Origin: SLJN01 sp964505385
GTDB lineage: Bacteria; Bacteroidota; Rhodothermia; Balneolales; Natronogracilivirgulaceae
DNA: 64,000 nucleotides
Assembly (NCBI GenBank): GCA_964505385.1
Contig: CAZDIA010000001.1
Coordinates: 1-64,000, forward strand
Reading direction: 5' to 3'
Program-made: the position numbers and the translations under genes
Notes under the pieces: generated by a model
Databases searched by the model: none
What the model was told of the DNA's origin: nothing
The model's input: the letters and a program-made list of their open reading frames with translations, nothing else
In this document: positions 8,372-15,679 of the stretch, in pieces
Layout of the letters: the number at the start of each line of letters is the position of its first letter
How positions within the stretch are numbered: position 1 is the stretch's first letter

Positions 8372-10265
8372 GATCAGGCACCACCACTTCCAAATGCTTC
8401 TGGCCGGAAGGGTTAAAGTCCGGGTGATGATATATGAGTTTCTTCTCGTCAGGATTATACTCGGCTATACCTCGTTTATCGTCAATGTAAAAACGCGCGG
8501 AGGCGTAATCAATTCCTGATAACTCATCATTTACGGTAACGGAAGCAAACCACTTTCCGTCTGAGCGTTGATAAATCTCAGGTGAGGAAATTTCCGGCGG
8601 AATGGTGTCTCTGACAACATAATAGCGTCCGAAGTCATTGACAGAAGCCCGGATGGAATGGTCGCTCTGTACACTGCTCACCCGGCTGAAATTATCCGAA
8701 TTTCGCGAATAAAACGATAATCGATCCTTTTCACGATAATTTTCATCTAACAGAAGCGAAATTTGAACCGGAGCGGCAAGCGGCTGGTTTTCAGGAATCA
8801 GCTCAACGTACGGCTTCCCTTGTTCCATACCATGCGTGATACTTACGGATAGAGTGTCGAAGACTGAGCCACCTGCAAAATTAGCTCTCACGCGTTGATC
8901 CGCCGTTCGAATTTCCTCAGGCGTACCGGGAACAATTCGGTGGAGGCGTTGCGCAGATTCTTCTGAAAAAATTTCAACGGATTTTTTACCTGCAATACTA
9001 AGAGCAATTTCCTCAGGTCCTGCATTTTGAAGAATATTTGCATTGCTGTAACTACCGATTTTTGCCATCCGGATTTCCTTTGATGTATCCTTAGGCGCAA
9101 CCCAGTTATTATTCCAGAACCAGTTCTTAAAATCGGCGCTTCCGTTCAGGGGAATGTTAACCGTGGGGTGTGCAGATTTCTGTTGTGGAGGGTTATGATT
9201 ATCCGGGTTGGCATTATTAACCTCAAGATTTGCAATAGCACGGGCGGAATTCCCGTGATAATCTCTCGCAATTATTTCCGCGTTATAGGAGCCGTCATCA
9301 AGGTCGATGATCCCGAAATCTTCGTTTGTTTCGTAGAGCGGCAATTGATTACCCGGAGATTGATACAGCCTTTGGAACCCTCTTCTTGACTCCCGGAGCA
9401 CCGGATATACCCGGTCAATCAGCATTTGGCGGTTTTGGGAAAAGCTGAAACTGTCAACCCTGGAGTGAAAATACGGTTCACCGTCTATCAAAAGTTCAAG
9501 TTCGTACACCGCATGCACGTTATTCGATCCGTCTGACCGATCAAATGTATTAACGGCGAGACCTGCCGGTCCGGTTAATTCAATTGTTCCGAAATCGTAG
9601 TGATTATCCCTGAAATGGGGCCTGCGTTCATGCAGTTCTCTTTTGCCTTCAACAAATGTTGTCGGGCTGAGAGGCTCAATTAACAGCTCTCTGAATTGCG
9701 GGCGCACCTGATCATTTACAGGGATATTTGTCAATAACGGGTTGACAGGGGTGTTTCGGGGGGATCGAACTTCAAAATGAATGTGTGGGGGGCCTACTCC
9801 GGTGGAGCCGGATAAACCTATAACCTCTCCCTGCCTGAAGGTTATATCCTCATCTTCGAGTACGGCATCAAAATTGAAACTGTAATCCTCAAATCGAATA
9901 GAGTCTACCGCAGCTCTGATTTCAGGTGCGAAATCTTTAAGATGCGCATAGACGGTAAAAGAGCCGTCGTCATGTTTCAGATAGACTACATTACCGTAAC
10001 CTCTCGCAGAAACGCCGGCACGATGAAGCTTGCCGTCTCGGGCTGCAAAAACCGGGTGGCCTTCCTGCCCCCATGTGCCAATATCGATCCCGGAATGAAA
10101 ATGGCGGGAGCGGGTTTCTCCAAAAGTGGATGACATGTAGTGGCTCGCATTGGTCGGCCAGATATAGTCCGCGTCTTCATCGAGAAAATCCGGTTGCTGA
10201 GCTGACAGCTGAATGGAGCTTATCGAGAATAACAGCAGAATAAAAACTGACCTGTGGAAAATCAT
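8328..10265 (-). CDS. M23 family metallopeptidase, secreted
   Basis: 645 residues with a signal peptide ending near SAQQPDF. The peptidase M23 (LytM) domain spans about residues 40-185. Zinc ligands are visible as His57 and Asp61 in HSGIDIG and His163 in HIHFE, with His108 and His161 as the further active-site histidines. A domain with an intact active site is expected to cut peptidoglycan cross-links. The remaining 450 residues are beta-rich, Ig-like segments with no recognised motif. It overlaps the upstream FAH-family gene by 4 nt (ATGA) and the downstream GWxTD gene by 44 nt. Confidence 0.9.
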   Translation of the reverse strand: MIFHRSVFILLLFSISSIQLSAQQPDFLDEDADYIWPTNASHYMSSTFGETRSRHFHSGIDIGTWGQEGHPVFAARDGKLHRAGVSARGYGNVVYLKHDDGSFTVYAHLKDFAPEIRAAVDSIRFEDYSFNFDAVLEDEDITFRQGEVIGLSGSTGVGPPHIHFEVRSPRNTPVNPLLTNIPVNDQVRPQFRELLIEPLSPTTFVEGKRELHERRPHFRDNHYDFGTIELTGPAGLAVNTFDRSDGSNNVHAVYELELLIDGEPYFHSRVDSFSFSQNRQMLIDRVYPVLRESRRGFQRLYQSPGNQLPLYETNEDFGIIDLDDGSYNAEIIARDYHGNSARAIANLEVNNANPDNHNPPQQKSAHPTVNIPLNGSADFKNWFWNNNWVAPKDTSKEIRMAKIGSYSNANILQNAGPEEIALSIAGKKSVEIFSEESAQRLHRIVPGTPEEIRTADQRVRANFAGGSVFDTLSVSITHGMEQGKPYVELIPENQPLAAPVQISLLLDENYREKDRLSFYSRNSDNFSRVSSVQSDHSIRASVNDFGRYYVVRDTIPPEISSPEIYQRSDGKWFASVTVNDELSGIDYASARFYIDDKRGIAEYNPDEKKLIYHHPDFNPSGQKHLEVVVPDHAGNVSQKSFETSP

Positions 10266-10918
10266 CGTACTGAAACGGTAAGCGTGGAGAGATCCTGGTT
10301 GAGTTGAGCATGGAGTGTATCGCCGCCGGTGATCGGACCTACACCTTTGGGAGTTCCTGTAAAGATAAGATCACCCGGATTCAGAGTAAAATAATTCGAT
10401 AAGTGATGAATAAGATGTTCCGTGTTAAAAATCATATCGCTGGTGGTTCCGCTTTGAACGGCTTGCCCATTGCGGGTTAAACTCAGGTGAAATGGTATCG
10501 AATTTGACACCTGATCCGCCGGCACAAAATTTCCAAGCGGTGCGAATGTGTCAATACCCTTCGCAATGTCCCAGGGATGAGATTTTTCCTTTAATCGAGA
10601 TTGAATATCCCTTGCGGTAACATCAATCCCAATAGCATAACCGGCAACATACTCGAAGGCTGAGTCCTTTGAGATTTGTTTCCCCGTTTTGCCAATAGCG
10701 ACAACCATCTCCACTTCGTGATGTACGTCTTTAGTTTGTTCGGGAATAATGATAGAGTCATTATCAAAAATCAGACTGGAAGCGGGCTTGGCAAACACTA
10801 CCGGAGATTTCGGCACGGGATTATCAAGCTCTTTTGCATGTTCAATATAATTTCGGCCGATGCAAAAAATGGAGTTAACAGTAAGATCCGGCAGGCCCGG
10901 GAGCGTTGGTCTGAACAT
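10262..10918 (-). CDS. Fumarylacetoacetate hydrolase (FAH) family protein
   Basis: About 218 residues from the ATG at 10916-10918 (MFRPTLPGLPDL). The open frame runs back to an ATG at 10991-10993, but that codon lies inside the rpmA terminator hairpin and adds residues unlike the family, so the internal start is preferred. FAH-fold features are IFCIGRNYIEHAKEL, the metal-site region HHEVEMVVAIGKTG, the YAIGIDVTARDIQ segment and DLIFTGTPKGVGP. Family members are acylpyruvases or oxaloacetate tautomerases/decarboxylases; the substrate here is unknown. First gene of the operon with the M23 and GWxTD genes. Confidence 0.88.
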   Translation of the reverse strand: MFRPTLPGLPDLTVNSIFCIGRNYIEHAKELDNPVPKSPVVFAKPASSLIFDNDSIIIPEQTKDVHHEVEMVVAIGKTGKQISKDSAFEYVAGYAIGIDVTARDIQSRLKEKSHPWDIAKGIDTFAPLGNFVPADQVSNSIPFHLSLTRNGQAVQSGTTSDMIFNTEHLIHHLSNYFTLNPGDLIFTGTPKGVGPITGGDTLHAQLNQDLSTLTVSVR

Positions 10919-10966
10919 GGGTAATGGCTGGGTTGGGCAGAATGAATTAGTAATATTACGGAATAT

Positions 10967-11004
10967 AAAAAAAGCCTTAATGAAAAAGTTCATTAAGGCT
11001 TTTT
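10967..11004 (-). terminator. Terminator after rpmA
   Basis: A perfect 16-bp stem (10969-10984 paired with 10989-11004, loop AAAG) with A-runs and T-runs on both outer sides can act on either strand. It lies 27 nt past the rpmA stop and ends the rplU-rpmA transcript. It also excludes the upstream ATG of the FAH gene. Confidence 0.9.
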
Positions 11005-11030
11005 GGAGGTTACCATAGAAAGTTAAAAGA

Positions 11031-11282
11031 TCAGGAGGGTTCTACAGAAACCGTTCTGCGATTTTTTGAAACTTTAAACGTCACGGTACCGTCGGATTTG
11101 GCGAACAGCGTATCATCGCCACCAATGCCGACATTTCGACCGGGATGAAATTTGGTTCCGCGCTGACGTACCAGGATATTTCCGGCGAGAACTTCTTCAC
11201 CGCCGAATTTTTTGACTCCCAGCATTTTTGGATTAGAATCGCGGCCGTTTTTAGTTGAGCCGCCACCTTTTTTATGTGCCAT
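11031..11282 (-). CDS. rpmA: 50S ribosomal protein L27
   Basis: 83 residues with the complete bL27 sequence pattern: MAHKKGGGSTKNGRDS, KKFGGEEVLAGNILVRQRGTKFHPG and GGDDTLFAKSDGTV. It binds near the peptidyl-transferase centre of the 50S subunit. It follows rplU by 15 nt, the usual rplU-rpmA order, and is closed by a strong terminator. The N-terminus has no cleavable extension of the Firmicutes kind. Confidence 0.97.
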   Translation of the reverse strand: MAHKKGGGSTKNGRDSNPKMLGVKKFGGEEVLAGNILVRQRGTKFHPGRNVGIGGDDTLFAKSDGTVTFKVSKNRRTVSVEPS

Positions 11283-11297
11283 GGTTACACTTTAGTT

Positions 11298-11606
11298 TTA
11301 AGAACTGATATTTTCAATTTCCAGTTGGGTCAGATCTTGCCGGTGACCCTGTTTTTTACGATACCCTTTACGGCGCTTTTTCTTAAACACAATGATTTTA
11401 TCGTCACGCAGATGACTGACGACTTTTGCTTTAACTTTGGCGCCTTCAACCTCAGGGGTTCCGATTTTAATATCTTTACCGCCGATCATCAAAACACGGT
11501 TAAAAGTGACGGGCTTGTTCTCTTCAGTATCAAGCCGGTTAACGTAAATAACATCACCTTTGGATACCTTATGTTGATGACCTCCAATTTCTACTACTGC
11601 GTACAT
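11298..11606 (-). CDS. rplU: 50S ribosomal protein L21
   Basis: 102 residues, full-length bL21 (MYAVVEIGGHQHKVSKGD, the VLMIGGKDIKIGTP middle, and KKKRRKGYRKKQGHRQ near the end). Binds 23S rRNA in the 50S subunit. First gene of rplU-rpmA. A good Bacteroidota promoter lies 41-71 nt upstream. Confidence 0.97.
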   Translation of the reverse strand: MYAVVEIGGHQHKVSKGDVIYVNRLDTEENKPVTFNRVLMIGGKDIKIGTPEVEGAKVKAKVVSHLRDDKIIVFKKKRRKGYRKKQGHRQDLTQLEIENISS

Positions 11607-11646
11607 TTTGTGCTAATGTGTCTTATGTGATTTTATAGATAGACCC

Positions 11647-11677
11647 CAAAGATAATCAAATAAGTTGCATAATTCAA
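11647..11677 (-). promoter_or_regulatory. rplU promoter, Bacteroidota type
   Basis: On the minus strand, TTG (11675-11677) is followed after 20 nt by a perfect TATCTTTG (-7 consensus TAnnTTTG, 11647-11654). Transcription should start near 11640, giving a leader of about 35 nt. It shows which promoter type this genome uses. Confidence 0.7.
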
Positions 11678-11887
11678 CCACATGTTTTAAGGAAAATAGT
11701 GACCTGCGATGTTTAACTTTCACGAAAATACGGGTCACTGTAAAAACAGTTACAATTTTTAAGTCATATTATCTTAGATTAGAACACCAAGTGTAAATCA
11801 GTGCGAATCCGGTTGATGATTTCTTATTTTTACGCACATGTGTTAAATTCGCACATTCATTAATTCATAAACCCAATCAGCAAAATT

Positions 11888-12124
11888 ATGGATCAACAAG
11901 AACTGGTTGAACGCGTCATTCAGCAAATTGAAAAAAACATAGAAGCCGGAAAACAAGCGTGGGAGTCTCCGGAAGTACAGGAAAAAGTGGAGAGTTTAAG
12001 AGACGTCATCCGTAAATATTTGACCGAGTATCCGGTTTCAACTCTGGCGGTTTCGGTTGCTGCAGGATATGTGTTGGCAAAAGTTTGCCGCTCAAAAAAA
12101 TCCCGCAAAAGAGATGAAGAATGA
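11888..12124 (+). CDS. Small membrane-anchored helical protein (YqjD/ElaB-like)
   Basis: 78 residues: a charged amphipathic helix (about 1-46), one hydrophobic segment (STLAVSVAAGYVLAKV, about 51-66) and a basic tail. This layout matches the DUF883 (ElaB/YqjD) proteins, which sit in the inner membrane by a C-terminal helix, but the match rests on layout rather than a clear motif. It overlaps the next gene by 4 nt (ATGA) and starts a three-gene set like the yqjD-yqjE-yqjK set of enterobacteria. Confidence 0.6.
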   Translation: MDQQELVERVIQQIEKNIEAGKQAWESPEVQEKVESLRDVIRKYLTEYPVSTLAVSVAAGYVLAKVCRSKKSRKRDEE

Positions 12125-12609
12125 GCTTAAACGGCGATGACAAAAAGAATGTAAATAGCTCTGAAGAACCTGATTTTTCGGAGCGTATTTACCGAATGAC
12201 CGGTGATCTCAGGCAAATCGTTGAGAAGCGCGTAGAGCTGTGGATGATACGGATTGCTGAGCAGTTTACTGGTATCATTGCGGAGTCAATGTACCGTGTT
12301 ATCGGTGTAATTTTGATGGCGGTCAGCGGATTACTATTGCTATTTGCGCTTGCGGTATTCGTCGGCGAGTTGATCGGAAATGAAGCCCTTGGTTATCTGA
12401 TAGTCGCCGCGCCATTTTTGATTTTAGGTTTACTGTTTGCCAATAAAAGGCCGAAGTCAGTCATTGCCAAGACTCAAGCTCAAATGATGGATCAGTTTTA
12501 CAAAAATCTTCAGGATAAGATGCCGGAAGACGAAGAGGATCCTGATGATGACAGTGATTATAAAGATAGCGAAGAAGAAACTGATCGTGGAAGTAATGAG
12601 AAATCATAA
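12121..12609 (+). CDS. Phage-holin-like membrane protein (YqjE type)
   Basis: 162 residues. A cytoplasmic helix (about 20-55) comes first, then two transmembrane segments (about 58-85 and 90-110), then an acidic Asp/Glu-rich tail. This is the layout of the Phage_holin_3_6/YqjE family, which in chromosomes is a small inner-membrane protein rather than a phage lysis protein. Its position between a YqjD-like and a third one-helix protein supports this. The function of the family is poorly known. Confidence 0.65.
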   Translation: MSLNGDDKKNVNSSEEPDFSERIYRMTGDLRQIVEKRVELWMIRIAEQFTGIIAESMYRVIGVILMAVSGLLLLFALAVFVGELIGNEALGYLIVAAPFLILGLLFANKRPKSVIAKTQAQMMDQFYKNLQDKMPEDEEDPDDDSDYKDSEEETDRGSNEKS

Positions 12610-12617
12610 TAAGGGAT

Positions 12618-13010
12618 ATGGCAAAAACGAATAACAGAGAAAATCGGGATTCACTGCAGGACCGAAAGTCAGCCCTGGAGTCTGAGCTTGATACCATTCA
12701 AAAAGAGCTTGGAGGTTCCTGGGAGGAGTTAAAGCGTCAGATTAGAGCTCGCAGCCATCCCAAAAACCTTATTATCAGATATCCGATATTCTCTGTAAGC
12801 GCTGCTTTTTTTATCGGTATGTGGCTTGGAAGAGGCAAGTCGTCATCATATTCTAATCCCGTTTATAACGGGAACTCAATGCGTGCTTTATTGGCCAATG
12901 AGTTAAAAAGTATTGCCGTACAAAAATTAGCTCGGTCCGCTTTCGAACATGCCGAAGATGCGGTAAATGAATGGAGAGCACAGCGGGAAGCTGAAGAAGA
13001 AACGGAATAA
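12618..13010 (+). CDS. Small membrane protein of the YqjD/E cassette
   Basis: 130 residues with a charged coiled-coil N-terminus (about 5-45), one hydrophobic segment (about 54-72, FSVSAAFFIGMWLG) and a C-terminal amphipathic helix. It follows the holin-like gene by 8 nt. No catalytic motif. It is probably a partner of the two preceding membrane proteins, by analogy with the third member of the enterobacterial yqj set. No family is recognised with confidence. Confidence 0.6.
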   Translation: MAKTNNRENRDSLQDRKSALESELDTIQKELGGSWEELKRQIRARSHPKNLIIRYPIFSVSAAFFIGMWLGRGKSSSYSNPVYNGNSMRALLANELKSIAVQKLARSAFEHAEDAVNEWRAQREAEEETE

Positions 13011-13257
13011 TTTTCTTATTGAATAGTTTCTGTAAAAAAACTCTGAGTACTCTAAAAAAGCGCCAGAATCGAGTCGTGCGAAGTCCCCAAAATCGTAGTG
13101 TAAAAGGCATACTCAATCAATTTTGGGCATGCGGAACGAATATATTGGCCTTTTATTTAAGGCACTAAATAGATTCCCTGCAACTCTGATGGATTCTATT
13201 CGTCTAAATCTTTTTGTACTGCAAGTAAACTTTAACATCCTTTAAGATCATCTGTAA

Positions 13258-14643
13258 ATGAAAAGAGTAATTTTTTTGCTGGCCGGCCTGGTCTTTTTTT
13301 CCTGGAGCTTAAGTGAAGCTCAGACCCAGCAGTTAACCCTTGATGAGGCCATAGAAATAGCTATAGAAAATAACACCTCGCTGCGGCAGGCAAGAAATAA
13401 TATCGAACGATCGGAGGTGCAGATCCGCGGTGACAGAGCGGACTATTTGCCATCTATAAACCTTAACACCAGTGGATCGCAAACTGCAGGGCAGCAGTTC
13501 GATCAGGCTAATATTGAGTTTGACAACTTTGTATCGACGAGTGCAAGTGGTTCCGTAAACAGTAGTATAGATCTGTTTACCGGTTTTAGTCGGATCAATA
13601 ATCTGCGAAGTTCACGCGCAGGCCTTGAATCTACTCAGCAGCAATATGAGCGGAATAAGGAAACCCTGATTTTCAATACGGCTCAGGCTTATCTGGAAGT
13701 ACTTTTGGAAAAAGAACTGGTAGAAGTGACCAGGGAAAACCTTGAAACTGCCCGGCAACAGCTTGAGCAAGTGGAAGCACAGGTAGAAGTTGGAACTCGC
13801 CCGTCGGTTGATTTATATGAACAAAGATCTCAGGTTGCAAACATTGAGCTTGATCTTGTTCGACAGGAAAACTCCCATGAGATGGCGAAAACTCAGTTTA
13901 TTGGTTATTTGCAAGTTGACCCTTTCACTGAATACGAATTGGTGGAACCTGATGTGCAGGAAGAAAATCTGGTGCCCCAGGAATACGATTTACGACAACT
14001 TGTGGAAGACGCAATGTCAAACAGAAGGGATGTAATGGCTGCAGAGAGAGAAATTGAGCAGGCAAATTATGACATTAATGCAGCGCAGGGAAGCCGTTAC
14101 CCGACTGTTTCTTTGGATGCCTCTTTAAGTACGAATTTTAGCTCTAGGCAGCAGCAGCCGGTAAATCCGGAAAATCCGGAAGCAGGTTTGGAAACTATCC
14201 CATTTTCGGATCAGTTTTTTGATCAAAATATCCAAAGGCAGGCCGGTCTCTCGGTGTCTATTCCTATATTTAATAGATTCCAGACGACTAACCAAATTCA
14301 GCAGGCCCGTATCGATCAACGGCAGGCTCAACTGGAGCTTGAGGATTTGCAATACGAAGTGATTCAGGAAGTCAGGCAAGCTTATAATGACTATCAGGGC
14401 TATTCCAAAGAGCTCGAAGCGAGCCAGGCCGCATTGGAAGCCGCAGAGCTTGCTTTTGAAACTCAGCAGGAACGCTATAATGTAGGAAGTGCAACCTTAA
14501 TTGAATTGACCGAAGCGCAAAGCAGTTATATTGAAGCACTTTCCAGCCATGTGACGGCTCAGTATCAGTTTATTTTCCAGGAAAGAGTCCTCGATTATTT
14601 CCTTGGACGAATATCCGAAGAACCTGAAGTTCCGGGTATGTGA
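13258..14643 (+). CDS. TolC family outer-membrane efflux protein
   Basis: 461 residues with a signal peptide (cleavage near LSEAQTQ). It carries two copies of the outer membrane efflux protein repeat, each starting with a TolC-like phrase (LTLDEAIEIAIENN at about 27; QLVEDAMSNRRDV at about 245). Long Gln/Glu-rich coiled-coil helices are typical of the periplasmic tunnel. Such trimeric channels carry substrates through the outer membrane for ABC, RND or MFS pumps. A strong terminator follows directly, then an ABC ATPase gene. No membrane-fusion adaptor or permease is adjacent. Confidence 0.9.
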   Translation: MKRVIFLLAGLVFFSWSLSEAQTQQLTLDEAIEIAIENNTSLRQARNNIERSEVQIRGDRADYLPSINLNTSGSQTAGQQFDQANIEFDNFVSTSASGSVNSSIDLFTGFSRINNLRSSRAGLESTQQQYERNKETLIFNTAQAYLEVLLEKELVEVTRENLETARQQLEQVEAQVEVGTRPSVDLYEQRSQVANIELDLVRQENSHEMAKTQFIGYLQVDPFTEYELVEPDVQEENLVPQEYDLRQLVEDAMSNRRDVMAAEREIEQANYDINAAQGSRYPTVSLDASLSTNFSSRQQQPVNPENPEAGLETIPFSDQFFDQNIQRQAGLSVSIPIFNRFQTTNQIQQARIDQRQAQLELEDLQYEVIQEVRQAYNDYQGYSKELEASQAALEAAELAFETQQERYNVGSATLIELTEAQSSYIEALSSHVTAQYQFIFQERVLDYFLGRISEEPEVPGM

Positions 14644-14690
14644 TTTTGGCTAAAATATTACCGCAATTCTGCATCTTTGTGGATTTAAAA

Positions 14691-14731
14691 GCGTATGAGG
14701 TGATGTAAACCAAACCTCATACGCTTTTTTT
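14691..14731 (+). terminator. Terminator after the TolC gene
   Basis: A perfect 11-bp stem (GCGTATGAGGT 14691-14701 with ACCTCATACGC 14714-14724) is followed by seven T (14725-14731). The next gene's ATG begins at 14732, directly behind the T-run. Confidence 0.92.
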
Positions 14732-15439
14732 ATGCAACACTTGATTACCCTTACAGACTTAACGAAAACCTATCATCTTGGCAACCAGAGAGTCGATGCC
14801 CTCGATGGAGTGAGCTTTTCAATCAAGGATGGCGAATACCTCGCCATCATGGGGCCTTCAGGTTCAGGAAAGTCAACTCTCATGAATATTATTGGATGCC
14901 TGGATAGTCCGGACTTCGGAACATATATGCTCAACGGCCGGGATGTGAGTTCACTTGCCGACAGTGAACTTGCTCATGTTCGAAACCGGGAAATCGGCTT
15001 TGTTTTTCAATCTTTTAATCTGCTTCCGAGAGCTGATTGCCTTACCAATGTCGCGCTTCCGCTCGTCTACGCGGGTATATCAAAAAGAGAAAGGAAAAAA
15101 AGAGCAATGGATGTGCTTGAAAGGGTGGGACTTGCCGAAAGAAGCCATCACAAGCCGAACGAGCTGTCGGGCGGTCAGCGCCAGCGAGTTGCCATTGCCC
15201 GCGCATTGATTAATTCTCCATCCATTCTCCTGGCTGATGAACCCACAGGCAACCTGGATACGCAAACCGGATTCGAAATTATGGCACTTTTTAAGGAATT
15301 ACAGTCTGCCGGCCATACCGTGATTCTTGTTACTCACGAACGGGAGATTGCGGAACAAAGCCAAAGGGTTATCCGCCTGCGTGATGGCATGCTGGAATCA
15401 GACGAGGTGGTTGAGGAAATGGCGCAATTAGTAGAATAA
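14732..15439 (+). CDS. ABC transporter ATPase (LolD/MacB type)
   Basis: 235 residues, a complete ATPase domain: Walker A GPSGSGKST (41-49), Q-loop VFQSFNLLPR, signature LSGGQ (145-149), Walker B SILLADE (164-170) and switch His202. The family (LolD, MacB, FtsE-like) powers lipoprotein release or export with an FtsX-type permease. No permease or adaptor gene is nearby, so its partner is elsewhere. The start codon abuts the T-run of a terminator and the ribosome-binding region falls inside that hairpin. Expression therefore depends on read-through or on a start at the hairpin. Confidence 0.92.
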   Translation: MQHLITLTDLTKTYHLGNQRVDALDGVSFSIKDGEYLAIMGPSGSGKSTLMNIIGCLDSPDFGTYMLNGRDVSSLADSELAHVRNREIGFVFQSFNLLPRADCLTNVALPLVYAGISKRERKKRAMDVLERVGLAERSHHKPNELSGGQRQRVAIARALINSPSILLADEPTGNLDTQTGFEIMALFKELQSAGHTVILVTHEREIAEQSQRVIRLRDGMLESDEVVEEMAQLVE

Positions 15440-15453
15440 AATTGCACTTAGCT

Positions 15454-15610
15454 TGACTTCCTATAAAAGCGATTGTAGTTGCTATAGGTGTTATGAATTG
15501 AGACAAAAATTTGTTTGAGGTTTGATGTTGTCGAAGTTGCAACAACATCAAACCTCAAACGACAAACACAGCGTAACCAAAGTTTTATATAAAATGGGGA
15601 TAGGAAATTG
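15454..15610. repeat. Intergenic palindromic repeat, family 1, copy B
   Basis: The left end block (about 15454-15495) has the core AAAAGCGATTGTAGTT. The centre is a perfect 19-bp inverted repeat (15513-15531 with 15542-15560, 10-nt loop) built from units like GTTTGAG, GTTTGAT, GTTGTCG. The right end (15572-15610) is a recognisable inverted copy of the end block (GTAACC..AGTTTTA..AAAATGG..ATAGGAA). There is no T-run after the hairpin, so it is not an ordinary terminator. Confidence 0.7.
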
Positions 15611-15679
15611 GGTTAGAGTATTTTTACAAACACTAAGAAAAGGACGAACTCATGCTGGCTGAACATTGTTAGACCCGGC

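Noticed and set aside
12121..12609. Prophage reading of the holin-like gene
   Set aside because: No other phage gene is near; the neighbours match a chromosomal yqj-type cassette.
13011..13257. Possible small gene before tolC
   Set aside because: Frames are short and interrupted; no start with coding-like sequence was found.
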